64,000 nucleotides of DNA from Sphingobacterium lactis. GTDB lineage: Bacteria; Bacteroidota; Bacteroidia; Sphingobacteriales; Sphingobacteriaceae. Below the pieces are notes generated by a model that worked only from the letters and a program-made list of their open reading frames with translations, did not search any database and was not told the origin of the DNA. Below are positions 55,226 through 64,000 of this stretch, one piece after another; the first letter of the stretch is position 1; the number at the start of each line of letters is the position of its first letter. The stretch covers positions 310,001-374,000 of the forward strand of contig NZ_CP049246.1 in NCBI RefSeq assembly GCF_011046555.1, given 5' to 3'. Made by a program: the position numbers and the translations under genes.

Positions 55226-56746
55226 TTAATAGCCTAAGTTTTGTTTAATACCTTCTGGATTCTGATCGATGACCGCCTGTGGAATAGGCATGCGATACGA
55301 GTTTTCATTGAACTGGTACACCTGTGCTTTTCTTCCTGAATCTTTTGCATATACGGCGTTCATTACGGATTCTACCTTATTCAAACGGACAAGGTCGAAC
55401 CAACGCTGCCCTTCAAATGCCAATTCCAATCGACGTTCGGTCAGGTAGGCATTCAACATCGCATCCTTACTGCCTTTTACGGCGCTCGATAGACGAGGTA
55501 ATTTCACGCGTTCGCGGATTCTATCGATAATGCTTGCTGCACCAGCTAAATCCGGAGCGTCACGCATGATCAAGGCTTCCGCTTTCAAGAGCAATAAATC
55601 TGCATAACGGAATTTGATGATATTGCTGTATGCCGAGCGCGTTTTATACATAAAAGGATAATTCGCAGCAGGATAGTAATTGCTCCAAGAAGCTGCATAA
55701 TACACGACAGACTCGCCAAAACGGATCTGATCATTCTCTCTATTGAAGGCACTGATTAGATCGCGGGATGGCGTAATCCACTTTGCCCAGGTGAAATTGG
55801 AGTTGTAATTGGAAAGGTCACGACCGAACATCCAGGTTACCCAGTTTCCGTTTCCGGCAAAGAATTGTGCTTCCAGGATACTTTCCTTGGAGTTACGGAC
55901 TTTTGCATCCGCGGAGCCTTCAACAACACCGAATAGATTGGTGAAATCAGCCTCCAATGCGAAACCATCTGCAGTAAGATCATCCACATACTGCACCACC
56001 TTCGCGTAGTCGCGAAGCGGTTTTTCCGCATATACCTTCGCAAGTAATGCCTTGGCTACGGATTTGGTGAACTTCGTTTTATTCTGGCTATCGTTAGAAG
56101 GTGCTGCAGGAATGGCTTCCAACAGGTCCTTTTCGATCTGCTGATACACTTCCTTCTCTGGTTTCTGATCCGGGAAGTAATCATCATATACATCCTCAAT
56201 GGATTCTGCAGTGATATCACCCGCTACAGTAGTGACGATTGGAATATCGCCCCACAAACGCACCATATCGAACATGATCATCGCACGGAAGATCTTTGCC
56301 TCAGCTTTATACTGTGCACGCAATGCCGATGTCAAGCTGTTATCCTGTACGGAGTCTACATTGACAATCAGGAGATTTGCACGGGCAACATCCTCCAGAA
56401 AGCGATTCCAGTCACGTTCCACAACGGAGTTGGAACCTTCGATCCCATTGGTTTCGAATGGCACAACCTCAGCTCCTGTAGTTCCCGCATAGGCATTGTC
56501 CGAATGGGACTCTGCGATCAGCAACTGATCCAGGTACCAATGCTCCTGACGATCGCGCATCTGGTTATAGATGGTCCTCAAGTGGGATTCCACGGCTGCA
56601 CGATCTTTGAAAACAACTTTCTCGCCTTCTTCATTCACCCCTTCCGTCACATCAGAATAAGCATCTAGGGGATCCTTATCTAAAGAACAGCTACTCACTG
56701 TCAGCGTAAGCAAGACCAGCAGTTGATATATATAGTTTCTTTTCAT
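55226..56746 (-). CDS. SusD/RagB family lipoprotein of the glucan locus
   Basis: A 506-residue surface lipoprotein. The lipobox VSSC gives the mature Cys, followed by SLDKDPLDAYSDVTEG. The helical TPR-like core carries SESHSDNAYAG, and the RagB domain has LLKAEALIMRDAPDLAGAASIIDRIRERV and YLTERRLELAFEGQRWFDLVR. The ATG at 56746 starts a good signal peptide (MKRNYIYQLLVLL); one at 56758 is possible. It follows SusC by 16 bp and precedes the GH30 gene by 10 bp. Confidence 0.94.
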   Translation of the reverse strand: MKRNYIYQLLVLLTLTVSSCSLDKDPLDAYSDVTEGVNEEGEKVVFKDRAAVESHLRTIYNQMRDRQEHWYLDQLLIAESHSDNAYAGTTGAEVVPFETNGIEGSNSVVERDWNRFLEDVARANLLIVNVDSVQDNSLTSALRAQYKAEAKIFRAMIMFDMVRLWGDIPIVTTVAGDITAESIEDVYDDYFPDQKPEKEVYQQIEKDLLEAIPAAPSNDSQNKTKFTKSVAKALLAKVYAEKPLRDYAKVVQYVDDLTADGFALEADFTNLFGVVEGSADAKVRNSKESILEAQFFAGNGNWVTWMFGRDLSNYNSNFTWAKWITPSRDLISAFNRENDQIRFGESVVYYAASWSNYYPAANYPFMYKTRSAYSNIIKFRYADLLLLKAEALIMRDAPDLAGAASIIDRIRERVKLPRLSSAVKGSKDAMLNAYLTERRLELAFEGQRWFDLVRLNKVESVMNAVYAKDSGRKAQVYQFNENSYRMPIPQAVIDQNPEGIKQNLGY

Positions 56747-56762
56747 GATTTCCTTCATTATT

Positions 56763-59735
56763 CTAAAATTCTACACTTAAGCCCAAGATAAACGACTTAC
56801 TCTGTGGATAGGTTCCCCAGTCGATCCCTTGAACCGCTCCGCTATTACCATACTGGTTCACTTCAGGATCTAGACCTGTGTATTTGGTCCACGTCAATAG
56901 GTTGGAAGCCGAAATAAATGGCTGCAATTTATTGATGCCCAATCGGCTCAATCCAGGTGCTTTGATATTGTATGATAGGGATACGTTTTTCACACGCAGG
57001 TAGCTACCATCTTCAATAAAGTAAGTAGAGTTCAACATGTTGTATCCTGCACGTGGCACTTCGGTAATCTGGCCAGGTACTCTCCAACGTTGCAATACGC
57101 GTGTGGATTGGTTTTTACCGTCGTACATTCCTTCGGTATCCATACGGGATGCGTTGAACACATCATTACCGTAGCTTCCTTGTAGGAATATGCTTAAGTT
57201 AAATCCTTTGTAGGAGAAATCGTTGGTTAGACCAAATGTGAAATCTGGATTCGGATCACCGATAAAGGTACGGTCAGAAGAAGATACACGGCCATCGCCA
57301 TTGATGTCCTTATAGATCATATCTCCAGTTTCCGGATCCACCCCTTCGCTGATATACCCAAAGAAACTTCCCATTGGCATACCCGGCTGATTGCGTACCA
57401 CATAATCATTCACCACTTCCACGGTTCTCGCTGCAGGGTAAATCTTTTGAAGCGCCAAGCTTTCCAATTTATTTCTGTTCACGGAAATATTGAAGTTGGT
57501 GTTCCATTTGAAATCATCCTGTACAATGTTCTTACTGTTCACATTGGCTTCAAATCCACGGTTGGACATCTCCCCTTCATTACGGGTAATTGTGCTGGAC
57601 ACCTGTCCTGGAGGAAGCGTCACATACATCAACATGTCTTTGGTGCGCTTGTAGTAATAATCCAAGTTCACGGTCAAACGCTGGTTGAAACCTGTAAAGT
57701 CTACCCCGATATTCGTTTGCGTGGTTGTTTCCCAGGTTAAATCCGGTGTTCTCAGGTTCGCTGCGGAAATGGTCGGCACCGCCAAGTCGTAGTCTGTTTC
57801 AAACCACGGCAAACGCGTGATGTTGTACAATTGCAGGTAGGAGTAATCGCCAATACCGGACTGATTACCTGTTTGTCCCCAACCACCACGGATTTTCAAG
57901 TCGTTCAACCAAGATACGTCTTTTAGGAAGTCCTCGGAAGACAATCTCCATGCTGCAGAAACAGAAGGGAATACTCCCCAACGATCATTTGGATTTAATT
58001 TTGACGAACCATCCGTACGTAGATTGGCAGTTACAAGGTATTTACCGTCAAAATTATAGGATAGACGTCCGAAATAAGACATGATTGCCCAGTTCGACGC
58101 ACCCGATCCAGTACCTGTCCACGATATTCTATTCGCTGCATTCAATGTTTGGATCAGATCATTTCTGAAGAATGAACCATTGATATAACTGTTGGTATAC
58201 TGTGAACTGGTCCACGATGAACCTGCCATCGCTTCAAACGTATGCAGACCAACTGTTTTATTGTAATTCAATACATTATCAAACGTAAGGACCGTATTCA
58301 TGTTACGGGAGTCAGAAGCTTCACCATATTGGTTTCTCCCCCATGTCGTGGATAACGGATCCAAGAACGTGGTAGAAAGAGCGTTCCTTCTGTCGAAAGC
58401 AAAAGATGATTTAAAGTTCAACTCCGGTAAGATATGAATCGTTCCGCTTGCTGCACCAACCAATCTGTTTTCACGGTTCTTGTTGTTTGCCGTGCGCGCC
58501 ATGTTTTCCAATGGGCTTGTAATATTCAATCCGTAGAACTGATTGTAATATTGACCAGCGGCAAAAGGATCCCAAACAGGCGCATAGGTTGGCGTATTGA
58601 TTGTCGCCATGACTACACCACCTCTGTTGGAACCTGTTCCTTCAACGATACCATTGCCGTTGTAATCTGCATACGAGAAGTTCGCATTCACTGTTAACCA
58701 GTCACGAACCTTATTCTCCACATTTGCACGGAAATTATAACGTTTATAGAATGCGGTATTGATAATCCCTTTTTCGTTGATATAACCTCCGGAAAGGAAG
58801 TACTTTAACTTCTCCGTACCATCAGAGATAGAGACCTGATAATTTTGGATCGATCCATTCTGGAACGTTTCATCGAACCAATTGGTTTTATCGCTTAAAT
58901 TGGAAGGTAGATTGATCATGCCAATCTCATCCATAAGGTCCTTGTACTGTGCATAATTTAAAGGTTCCAACTTATGGGTTACACGGTTCTGTGTTGCCAA
59001 CATGTTGAAGGAGATTTTTGCATCACCTACGCGACCTTGTTTTGTAGTGATCAATACCACACCATTTGCTGCCCGAGAACCATAGATCGCTGCCGAGGAA
59101 GCATCTTTCAATACTTGCATATCGGCGATATCGGTTGGGGAAAGGAAATTGATGTTATCTACAGGTACACCATCTACAACATATAACGGATCGTTACTTC
59201 CGTTGAATGACGTGGTACCCCGGATTCGGATGGATGTTCCACCACCTGGTGCTCCTGAGGGTTGCGTAACGGATACACCGGCAGCCCGACCTTGGATGGC
59301 CTGACCAGCATTGACAACCGGGCGCTCATTTAAATCTTCCAAGGAAACGGAAGAGATCGCTGTTGTCACATCCTTACGTTTTACGGCACCATAACCGATG
59401 ACCACGACATCTTCAAGTGTGTTGGTGGAGGATGTCAAAGCAATCGTCATTTCGCCATCTTGTGCGATCACCTCACGGCTTTCATAGCCCAAATAGGAAA
59501 CACGAAGTTTAGAATTTGCAGGAATCCGCTCCAGCGTAAAATCCCCCGAGTTCCCCGAGGATGTAGATGCTGCTCCCCCGATGAGCGTAATTGTTGCGCC
59601 AATGATTGGTTCATTGGTAGCCTCGTCGATAACTTTACCATTTACGTTGATCGTACTCTGTGCCATGGCAACAGAAAAACAAACCGTAATGAAATAAAGC
59701 AAAAGACCAGTAGTAACTTTGGTAAAAAGCTTCAT
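56763..59735 (-). CDS. SusC/RagA family TonB-dependent transporter of the glucan locus
   Basis: A 990-residue outer-membrane receptor. The signal peptide ends SVAMAQ. A carboxypeptidase-regulatory-like domain is followed by VVVIGYGAVKRKDVTTAISSV (TonB-linked region), the plug with AGQAIQGRAAGVSV and IRIRGTTSF, and a 22-strand barrel ending FILGLSVEF. It is the first gene of the locus and has a -7 box 64 bp upstream. With SusD it would import glucan oligosaccharides. Confidence 0.95.
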   Translation of the reverse strand: MKLFTKVTTGLLLYFITVCFSVAMAQSTINVNGKVIDEATNEPIIGATITLIGGAASTSSGNSGDFTLERIPANSKLRVSYLGYESREVIAQDGEMTIALTSSTNTLEDVVVIGYGAVKRKDVTTAISSVSLEDLNERPVVNAGQAIQGRAAGVSVTQPSGAPGGGTSIRIRGTTSFNGSNDPLYVVDGVPVDNINFLSPTDIADMQVLKDASSAAIYGSRAANGVVLITTKQGRVGDAKISFNMLATQNRVTHKLEPLNYAQYKDLMDEIGMINLPSNLSDKTNWFDETFQNGSIQNYQVSISDGTEKLKYFLSGGYINEKGIINTAFYKRYNFRANVENKVRDWLTVNANFSYADYNGNGIVEGTGSNRGGVVMATINTPTYAPVWDPFAAGQYYNQFYGLNITSPLENMARTANNKNRENRLVGAASGTIHILPELNFKSSFAFDRRNALSTTFLDPLSTTWGRNQYGEASDSRNMNTVLTFDNVLNYNKTVGLHTFEAMAGSSWTSSQYTNSYINGSFFRNDLIQTLNAANRISWTGTGSGASNWAIMSYFGRLSYNFDGKYLVTANLRTDGSSKLNPNDRWGVFPSVSAAWRLSSEDFLKDVSWLNDLKIRGGWGQTGNQSGIGDYSYLQLYNITRLPWFETDYDLAVPTISAANLRTPDLTWETTTQTNIGVDFTGFNQRLTVNLDYYYKRTKDMLMYVTLPPGQVSSTITRNEGEMSNRGFEANVNSKNIVQDDFKWNTNFNISVNRNKLESLALQKIYPAARTVEVVNDYVVRNQPGMPMGSFFGYISEGVDPETGDMIYKDINGDGRVSSSDRTFIGDPNPDFTFGLTNDFSYKGFNLSIFLQGSYGNDVFNASRMDTEGMYDGKNQSTRVLQRWRVPGQITEVPRAGYNMLNSTYFIEDGSYLRVKNVSLSYNIKAPGLSRLGINKLQPFISASNLLTWTKYTGLDPEVNQYGNSGAVQGIDWGTYPQSKSFILGLSVEF

Positions 59736-59798
59736 AGGACTTATAAGTAGTTATTAGATTAATAAAACAATTCAGGATACACCTAAACTTCTTTAGCA

Positions 59799-59806
59799 CA
59801 AAGTTA
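59799..59806 (-). promoter_or_regulatory. -7 box (TAACTTTG) of the glucan-locus susC
   Basis: Exact TAnnTTTG on the minus strand, predicting a leader of about 55 bases. No LacI-type operator was seen in this 200-bp region, unlike the other SusCD pair. Confidence 0.55.
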
Positions 59807-59935
59807 AGTAGGGATGAAGATGATATTAAGCTTTTGTAAAGGTCGAAATCAAAAAAGTAAACCAAAAACAGCAATAATCACGCAATAACAAGGAATTACG
59901 GGCTATTTTGATTTAAAAAAGTAAAGGGTTTTTTG

Positions 59936-61594
59936 CTAAAATTTGAGGTTTCCTATGGCTTTTATCTGCTCATCGAAGTCTTCTTTGGATCCCAGCACCT
60001 TGTTTCTCACCTTCACACGGTAGTTGTAAACCGTCCGCAGGGAGTACCTTAGGAAGCGGGCAATCTTGGTGGAGTCCGAAATTCCGAGGCGGATTAGGGC
60101 AAAGATACGGAGCTCCGAATTCAGGAGTTCATCCGGTTTCAGGTGCAACTGTTCCTCTGGTTTCAACAGCTTATTGAATTCCTGGATAAAGGTCGGGTAT
60201 AAATTCAGGAAGATCACATCAAAATTATGATAGAGATCATCGAGTTCGGTATTGATAAAATCCTGAGACTTTAATTCCTTATTCAGGTCATCGAACTGCT
60301 TATTGGAAATTTTCTTGAGGATCCCCTTCCGGGTATTGTCCAATTTATCGATATAGGCGGAGCACAATTCAAAGAACTGGGCCATGTATTCTTCTTTAAT
60401 GTGGTTGGCTTCCTGCAGATCTTGGTTCACTTTTAGCAACTCACCGTTCAATCCTTGGAGTTCCGAATTCAGGGCTTTCAAATCTTGACGGGTCTTATTG
60501 AGCTTTTTCATCTGCCGATAGAGGACGGCTAAGGCCAGAAGCAACAGCACCGCCATGATACTGATGATGTACAGGAAGGTCTTCAATTGATTTTTCCGGG
60601 CAGTTTCCTTATCCTGGAAGGCAGAATTGATGATCGGATAGAAAGAAGAGTTCTCGATCGTACGGAACCGTACATTACAGAAGAGTGCATCTTCCATAGC
60701 TTGCTGAATAAAGAGGTAAGCTTTGTCGATGTCGTTTTTCTCAAAATAAACCAGGGCCAGACTCTGCAGGGATGCATTATCCTTTACGGTATTCTTGATA
60801 TCGGTGATAGCTGAAAGTCCCAAGTAATAGATTTCTTTTTCGCGGTTACCTTTGTTCTTGTGCAATAGCCCCAAGAAATAGGCAATTACGGCACGCTTTG
60901 GATGCGGCTCTTTATATTCATTCAACAGCTGCAACAATTGCCGCTCCGCTTTGTCATAGTCTAAGCTAAAAAGGGCACGTGTGGCCGCACTGATTCGATA
61001 TTCCTCGGAATCCTTTGGAAGCACGTTCAGTAGCGAATCCCGATAGATTTCACTCTGGCTAAAATATTGGTAGTGATTTGTACTTTGCCCATAATGGGAA
61101 TAGAAATCGGAATAGGCTCTGTAATAGTCCACCAGCTGGTAATCGGGTATCCCCGACCGGCGGATATTCTTTAGCATATCATTGGCTTCGATAAATCGTC
61201 CTGCCGAAGAGTAAAGGCCCGCCAAGTTGATGGCGACTTCATTCTCTTTATCATCATCTTTCAGCCCCTCCGCAATTTTTCGGGCCTCGCTGACATAGTA
61301 GATGGCAGAATCGATTTGATAGGGACGGTAGGCTTGGTAGATGCTCATGAGCACATCATACCGTTGCTCGGGCATGGTAGTATTAAGTTTCAATTGGCTT
61401 TTCAGGTCGAAGATTTCCATCAGCTTGACCTTCTCGAATTCCAATTTGCGTCCCAGTGTCTTCTGGAGCTCCCGCTCCACGGAGTCGGTCGGACTGATGT
61501 CAATATCCTCTGCCCTCACCTGCAAACCTGCAAGTGAAACAAAACACCAAATACTATATAGGATAAAAAATTTAAGTTTTCTACTGTTTTTCAT
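59936..61594 (-). CDS. SusR-like membrane regulator (DUF6377, TPR + HTH)
   Basis: A 552-residue protein: signal peptide or anchor, a periplasmic helical region with TPR-like repeats (about 60-330), one membrane helix (about 335-360), a coiled coil (KTRQDLKALNSELQGLNGEL) and a cytosolic domain. The domain ends in a LuxR-type helix-turn-helix (ELRIFALIRLGISDSTKIA, then FLRYSLRTVYNYRVKVRNK). The layout is that of DUF6377 / SusR-like regulators, which sense a periplasmic sugar and activate a nearby locus. It lies directly upstream of the SusC gene in the same orientation. The ATG at 61594 overlaps the S4-protein gene by 14 bp. Confidence 0.88.
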   Translation of the reverse strand: MKNSRKLKFFILYSIWCFVSLAGLQVRAEDIDISPTDSVERELQKTLGRKLEFEKVKLMEIFDLKSQLKLNTTMPEQRYDVLMSIYQAYRPYQIDSAIYYVSEARKIAEGLKDDDKENEVAINLAGLYSSAGRFIEANDMLKNIRRSGIPDYQLVDYYRAYSDFYSHYGQSTNHYQYFSQSEIYRDSLLNVLPKDSEEYRISAATRALFSLDYDKAERQLLQLLNEYKEPHPKRAVIAYFLGLLHKNKGNREKEIYYLGLSAITDIKNTVKDNASLQSLALVYFEKNDIDKAYLFIQQAMEDALFCNVRFRTIENSSFYPIINSAFQDKETARKNQLKTFLYIISIMAVLLLLALAVLYRQMKKLNKTRQDLKALNSELQGLNGELLKVNQDLQEANHIKEEYMAQFFELCSAYIDKLDNTRKGILKKISNKQFDDLNKELKSQDFINTELDDLYHNFDVIFLNLYPTFIQEFNKLLKPEEQLHLKPDELLNSELRIFALIRLGISDSTKIARFLRYSLRTVYNYRVKVRNKVLGSKEDFDEQIKAIGNLKF

Positions 61595-61997
61595 TGCTCT
61601 CATCATCCCACCAATCGCTACGCAGATCATCGATTTCGCGACGATCCTTTTTTGTAGGTCTTCCCGTTCCGCGATCCCTTTTCAGGGCTGGCGCATGGAA
61701 AGTAGATTTAAATGCATAGGTTTCTTCTACTGGTGTTTGGTCTTCATAAAACTGTACCGCTGTTTTTGCATCGACACGACGCTCCAACAAACCCGTTACG
61801 AAGATAACCTTTCTTTCGATACCTTTCTGTATCGAATATGTTTCACCAATTTTGACGACTGCCGAAGGCTTCACATTCTGCCCGTTCAATTTCACCCGCC
61901 CGGCCTTACAAGCTTCGGTTGCCAGACTCCGTGTTTTGAAGATCCGTATCGCCCATAAGTATTTATCAATCCGTAGTTTCTCTCCTGCTTCTGCCAT
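61581..61997 (-). CDS. S4-domain RNA-binding protein (Hsp15 / RqcP-like)
   Basis: A 138-residue protein with an N-terminal S4 domain: EKLRIDKYLWAIRIFKTRSLATEACKAGRVKLNGQ. A basic C-terminal tail follows (APALKRDRGTGRPTKKDRREIDDL). Relatives are heat-shock protein Hsp15 and the RqcP factor that binds ribosomes carrying stalled nascent chains. The ATG at 61997 is used; a start at 62042 would add an unrelated N-terminus. It precedes the regulator gene, with a 14-bp overlap. Confidence 0.85.
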   Translation of the reverse strand: MAEAGEKLRIDKYLWAIRIFKTRSLATEACKAGRVKLNGQNVKPSAVVKIGETYSIQKGIERKVIFVTGLLERRVDAKTAVQFYEDQTPVEETYAFKSTFHAPALKRDRGTGRPTKKDRREIDDLRSDWWDDESNEKQ

Positions 61998-62099
61998 AGT
62001 ACAAAAATAGGGATAAATCTCAATTTTGCGACTCATCCACACCTACATATCAGCAAAATTGCTCATATTTGCGATTATTTAATTTAGTTCAAGAATATT

Positions 62100-62924
62100 A
62101 TGATAGACTGCAGCATTTTAAAGAAACATGTTGAAGAAGCTTGGGAAAATAGACAATTATTAGAATATAAAGAATATTATGAAGCCATTGAATTCGTAAT
62201 TCAGCACCTGGACAAGGGGGAATTGCGTGTTGCGGAGCCAATTGGTGAAACATGGCATGTCAATGACTGGATCAAGAAGGCTGTAATTCTGTATTTCCCT
62301 ATTCGTAATATGGAAGTTATCAAGAATGACCCTTTTGTGTACCACGATAAAATGAAGTTGAAAACCAACTACAAGGAATTGGGTGTTCGTGTGGTACCTG
62401 GAGCTTCTGCTCGCTACGGTGCTTACTTGGCAAAAGGCGTAATCATGATGCCTTCATACGTGAACATCGGTGCTTTTGTTGACGAAGGCACGATGGTTGA
62501 CACCTGGGCAACGGTAGGTTCCTGCGCGCAGATCGGCAAGAATGTTCACCTTAGCGGTGGTGTTGGTATCGGCGGTGTATTGGAGCCTGTACAAGCTGCT
62601 CCGGTGATCATCGAGGACAATGTTTTCGTGGGTTCCAGAGCCATTGTGGTAGAAGGCGTACGCGTGGAAGAAGAAGCGGTATTGGGTGCAAATGTGGTCC
62701 TTACGGCATCCACCAAGATTATCGATGTATCGGGTCCTGAACCTGTAGAATATAAAGGGTATGTACCGGCTCGTTCCGTTGTGATCCCTGGATCTTACAC
62801 AAAGAAATTCCCAGCGGGAGAATACCAGGTGCCATGTGCATTGATCATTGGTCAGCGTAAAGAGTCTACAGATAAAAAGACTTCTTTGAACAATGCATTA
62901 CGCGATCATAACGTAGCGGTTTAA
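62100..62924 (+). CDS. dapD: 2,3,4,5-tetrahydropyridine-2,6-dicarboxylate N-succinyltransferase
   Basis: Succinylates tetrahydrodipicolinate in lysine and meso-diaminopimelate synthesis. It has 274 residues. The N-terminal helical domain is followed by a left-handed beta-helix with hexapeptide repeats: GAFVDEGTMVDTWATVGSCAQIGKN, then LSGGVGIGGVLEP, which holds the substrate-binding region. Both the repeats and the GSRAIVVEGVRVEEEAVLGANVVL segment are typical. It begins the plus-strand unit dapD-Sua5-DUF4920 with 4-bp and 1-bp gaps. A near -7 box CATATTTG at 62064-62071 has one mismatch. Confidence 0.95.
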   Translation: MIDCSILKKHVEEAWENRQLLEYKEYYEAIEFVIQHLDKGELRVAEPIGETWHVNDWIKKAVILYFPIRNMEVIKNDPFVYHDKMKLKTNYKELGVRVVPGASARYGAYLAKGVIMMPSYVNIGAFVDEGTMVDTWATVGSCAQIGKNVHLSGGVGIGGVLEPVQAAPVIIEDNVFVGSRAIVVEGVRVEEEAVLGANVVLTASTKIIDVSGPEPVEYKGYVPARSVVIPGSYTKKFPAGEYQVPCALIIGQRKESTDKKTSLNNALRDHNVAV

Positions 62925-62928
62925 GAAA

Positions 62929-63510
62929 ATGCAACGGGTAGCGATCGATAGAGCAGATCTGAATGCGGCTTTGGAAACACTGAAGGCTGGCGGCTTGATC
63001 TTATATCCAACGGATACCATTTGGGGCATCGGTTGCGATGCGACGAATCCGGAGGCCGTGGAGAAAATTTTCCAGTTGAAGGGCCGCGATAAAGGCAAGA
63101 GTATGATCGTACTCCTAGGCACGGACAATCAATTGCAATCCTACGTACAGGAAGTACCAGAGGTCGCTTATGAATTGATAGAAGCAACGGATAAGCCCCT
63201 GACGATCATCTATTCCAATGCGAAGAACCTTGCGCCAAATGTGGTAGCGGAAGATGGCAGCATCGGCATCCGTGTCGTGAACCATCCTTTCTGCGAGACT
63301 CTGTTACAGCGATTCCGGAAACCCATTGTTTCTACCTCGGCTAATATCAGTGGTCAGGCTTCTGCAGCAAACTTCCATGAAATTGCGCAGGAGATTATTG
63401 ATGGTGTTGATTATGTGGTCCAATTTGGGCAACATGAAGCAACGAAGGGTACAGCTTCAACGATCATGAAGTTGGATCCGAGTGGTAAATTTGAATTTAT
63501 ACGAAAATAA
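62929..63510 (+). CDS. Sua5/YciO/YrdC threonylcarbamoyladenylate synthase
   Basis: Makes threonylcarbamoyl-AMP, the first step of the t6A37 modification of tRNA. A 193-residue YrdC-type protein with YPTDTIWGIGCDATNPEAV (nucleotide-binding start), IFQLKGRDKGKSM, and STSANISGQASA near residue 137. It is the minimal YrdC/TsaC form without a Sua5 C-terminal domain, as in E. coli TsaC. It starts 4 bp after dapD and ends 1 bp before the next gene. Confidence 0.93.
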   Translation: MQRVAIDRADLNAALETLKAGGLILYPTDTIWGIGCDATNPEAVEKIFQLKGRDKGKSMIVLLGTDNQLQSYVQEVPEVAYELIEATDKPLTIIYSNAKNLAPNVVAEDGSIGIRVVNHPFCETLLQRFRKPIVSTSANISGQASAANFHEIAQEIIDGVDYVVQFGQHEATKGTASTIMKLDPSGKFEFIRK

Positions 63511-63511
63511 T

Positions 63512-63991
63512 ATGAAAAAATTCATCGCATTATTTGTAGCTGCGTTCGCGTTCATCGCGATCAGCAACGCACAGACTTCCATCCAACCTGCAAAAGTTGG
63601 CGTAAGCTATGGCAAGAAGATTGACAAATCAGGTGCTATTTCCGTTAAGCAATTGGAGAAGGCCCTTGCCAGCAAAGACAATTACACCGGTAAAATCGAA
63701 GGTGAAGTTATTCAGGTCTGCAAGAAAAAAGGTTGTTTCATCACGTTGAAGCGTGAAGGCGATCAAGAGCCTATCATGGTTCGCTTTACCGATTATGCTT
63801 ACTTCCTTCCTCAGGATATCACTGGAAAAACAGTGGTTTTGGAAGGACGTGCAAAAGTAAAGGAGACGACTGTCGAATGGCAGAAACATTATGCAGAGGA
63901 TATGGGCAAGAGCAAGGAAGAAATTGCTAAGATTACCAAACCTCGAAAAGACATTTCCATCGTTGCTGATGGGGTTCTAGTTGTAAAGTAA
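63512..63991 (+). CDS. DUF4920 family exported protein
   Basis: A 159-residue protein with a signal peptide (ends AISNAQ). The mature domain fits DUF4920: a GKKIDKSGAISVKQLEKAL helix, then strands GKIEGEVIQVCKKKGCFITL with two cysteines (about 73 and 78) and VRFTDYAYFLPQDITGKTVVLEG. DUF4920 proteins are common in Bacteroidota and of unknown function; the CxxxxC pair might form a disulphide or bind a metal. The ATG at 63512 is chosen because it begins the signal peptide. It follows the YrdC gene by 1 bp. Confidence 0.85.
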   Translation: MKKFIALFVAAFAFIAISNAQTSIQPAKVGVSYGKKIDKSGAISVKQLEKALASKDNYTGKIEGEVIQVCKKKGCFITLKREGDQEPIMVRFTDYAYFLPQDITGKTVVLEGRAKVKETTVEWQKHYAEDMGKSKEEIAKITKPRKDISIVADGVLVVK

Positions 63992-64000
63992 GAACAAAAC

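Overview
The window looks like chromosomal DNA of a Bacteroidota bacterium, most likely Sphingobacteriaceae (Sphingobacterium-like). The reasons are: two SusC/SusD pairs of the polysaccharide-utilisation type, signal-peptide lipoproteins, a SusR-like DUF6377 regulator, many -7 promoter boxes fitting the Bacteroidota pattern TAnnTTTG, almost no Shine-Dalgarno sequences, and family members with Bacteroidota features (small SRP RNA, TGT without its zinc cysteines, DUF4920, DUF6814-like and pRiA4b-ORF3 proteins). No phage, transposase, CRISPR array, rRNA or tRNA gene was seen. The genus is inferred, not tested.

Layout. 1-3.2 kb: a GH29 fucosidase, cut by the window edge, and a GH2 beta-galactosidase-like enzyme, with a LacI-type operator-like site upstream. 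3.4-13.6 kb: housekeeping genes (miaA, cca, pdxA, rsmA), an FAD monooxygenase, a D-2-hydroxyacid dehydrogenase, a UbiA-like membrane protein and acs. 13.8-22.4 kb: an M28 peptidase, a complete seven-gene Mrp Na+/H+ antiporter operon (mrpA-G) and a lactonase-fold protein. 22.5-28 kb: a SurA-like foldase and der-cysS-NTF2-like. 28.5-33.3 kb: a SusCD pair without a neighbouring glycosidase, preceded by a doublet of the same operator-like motif found at 3.25 kb. 33.5-38.6 kb: tgt-lptG/F-EamA, a glycosyltransferase and rsmG. 38.6-39.7 kb: an AT-rich island with a hicBA-type toxin-antitoxin pair whose hicA has an in-frame stop. 40-47.3 kb: dprA, an MHS-type MFS transporter with a small membrane partner, the SRP RNA gene, accD, a striking 11-bp-periodic palindromic repeat, an HExxH membrane mini-protein, a MerR regulator, a phosphoesterase, trmN6 and a small lipoprotein. 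47.3-52.3 kb: mutS, mtgA, a VOC protein and an isoaspartyl peptidase. 52.3-61.6 kb: a polysaccharide-utilisation locus (SusC, SusD, GH30, surface glycan-binding lipoprotein) with a DUF6377 regulator, resembling the known Bacteroides beta-1,6-glucan locus. 61.6-64 kb: an S4-domain protein, dapD, Sua5/YrdC and a DUF4920 protein.

How the parts work together: at the 52-62 kb locus a surface lipoprotein and a GH30 enzyme would bind and cut a glucan outside the cell, SusCD would import the oligosaccharides, and the DUF6377 protein would sense them. The 3.2 kb glycosidases and the 28-33 kb SusCD pair may share one LacI-type regulator, although they lie 30 kb apart. Most other genes are ordinary translation, cell-wall, DNA-repair and ion-homeostasis functions. 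No wholly new multi-gene system could be demonstrated. The best leads are the shared operator, the 11-bp repeat element with the neighbouring HExxH protein, the interrupted hicA and a candidate 32-residue micro-protein.
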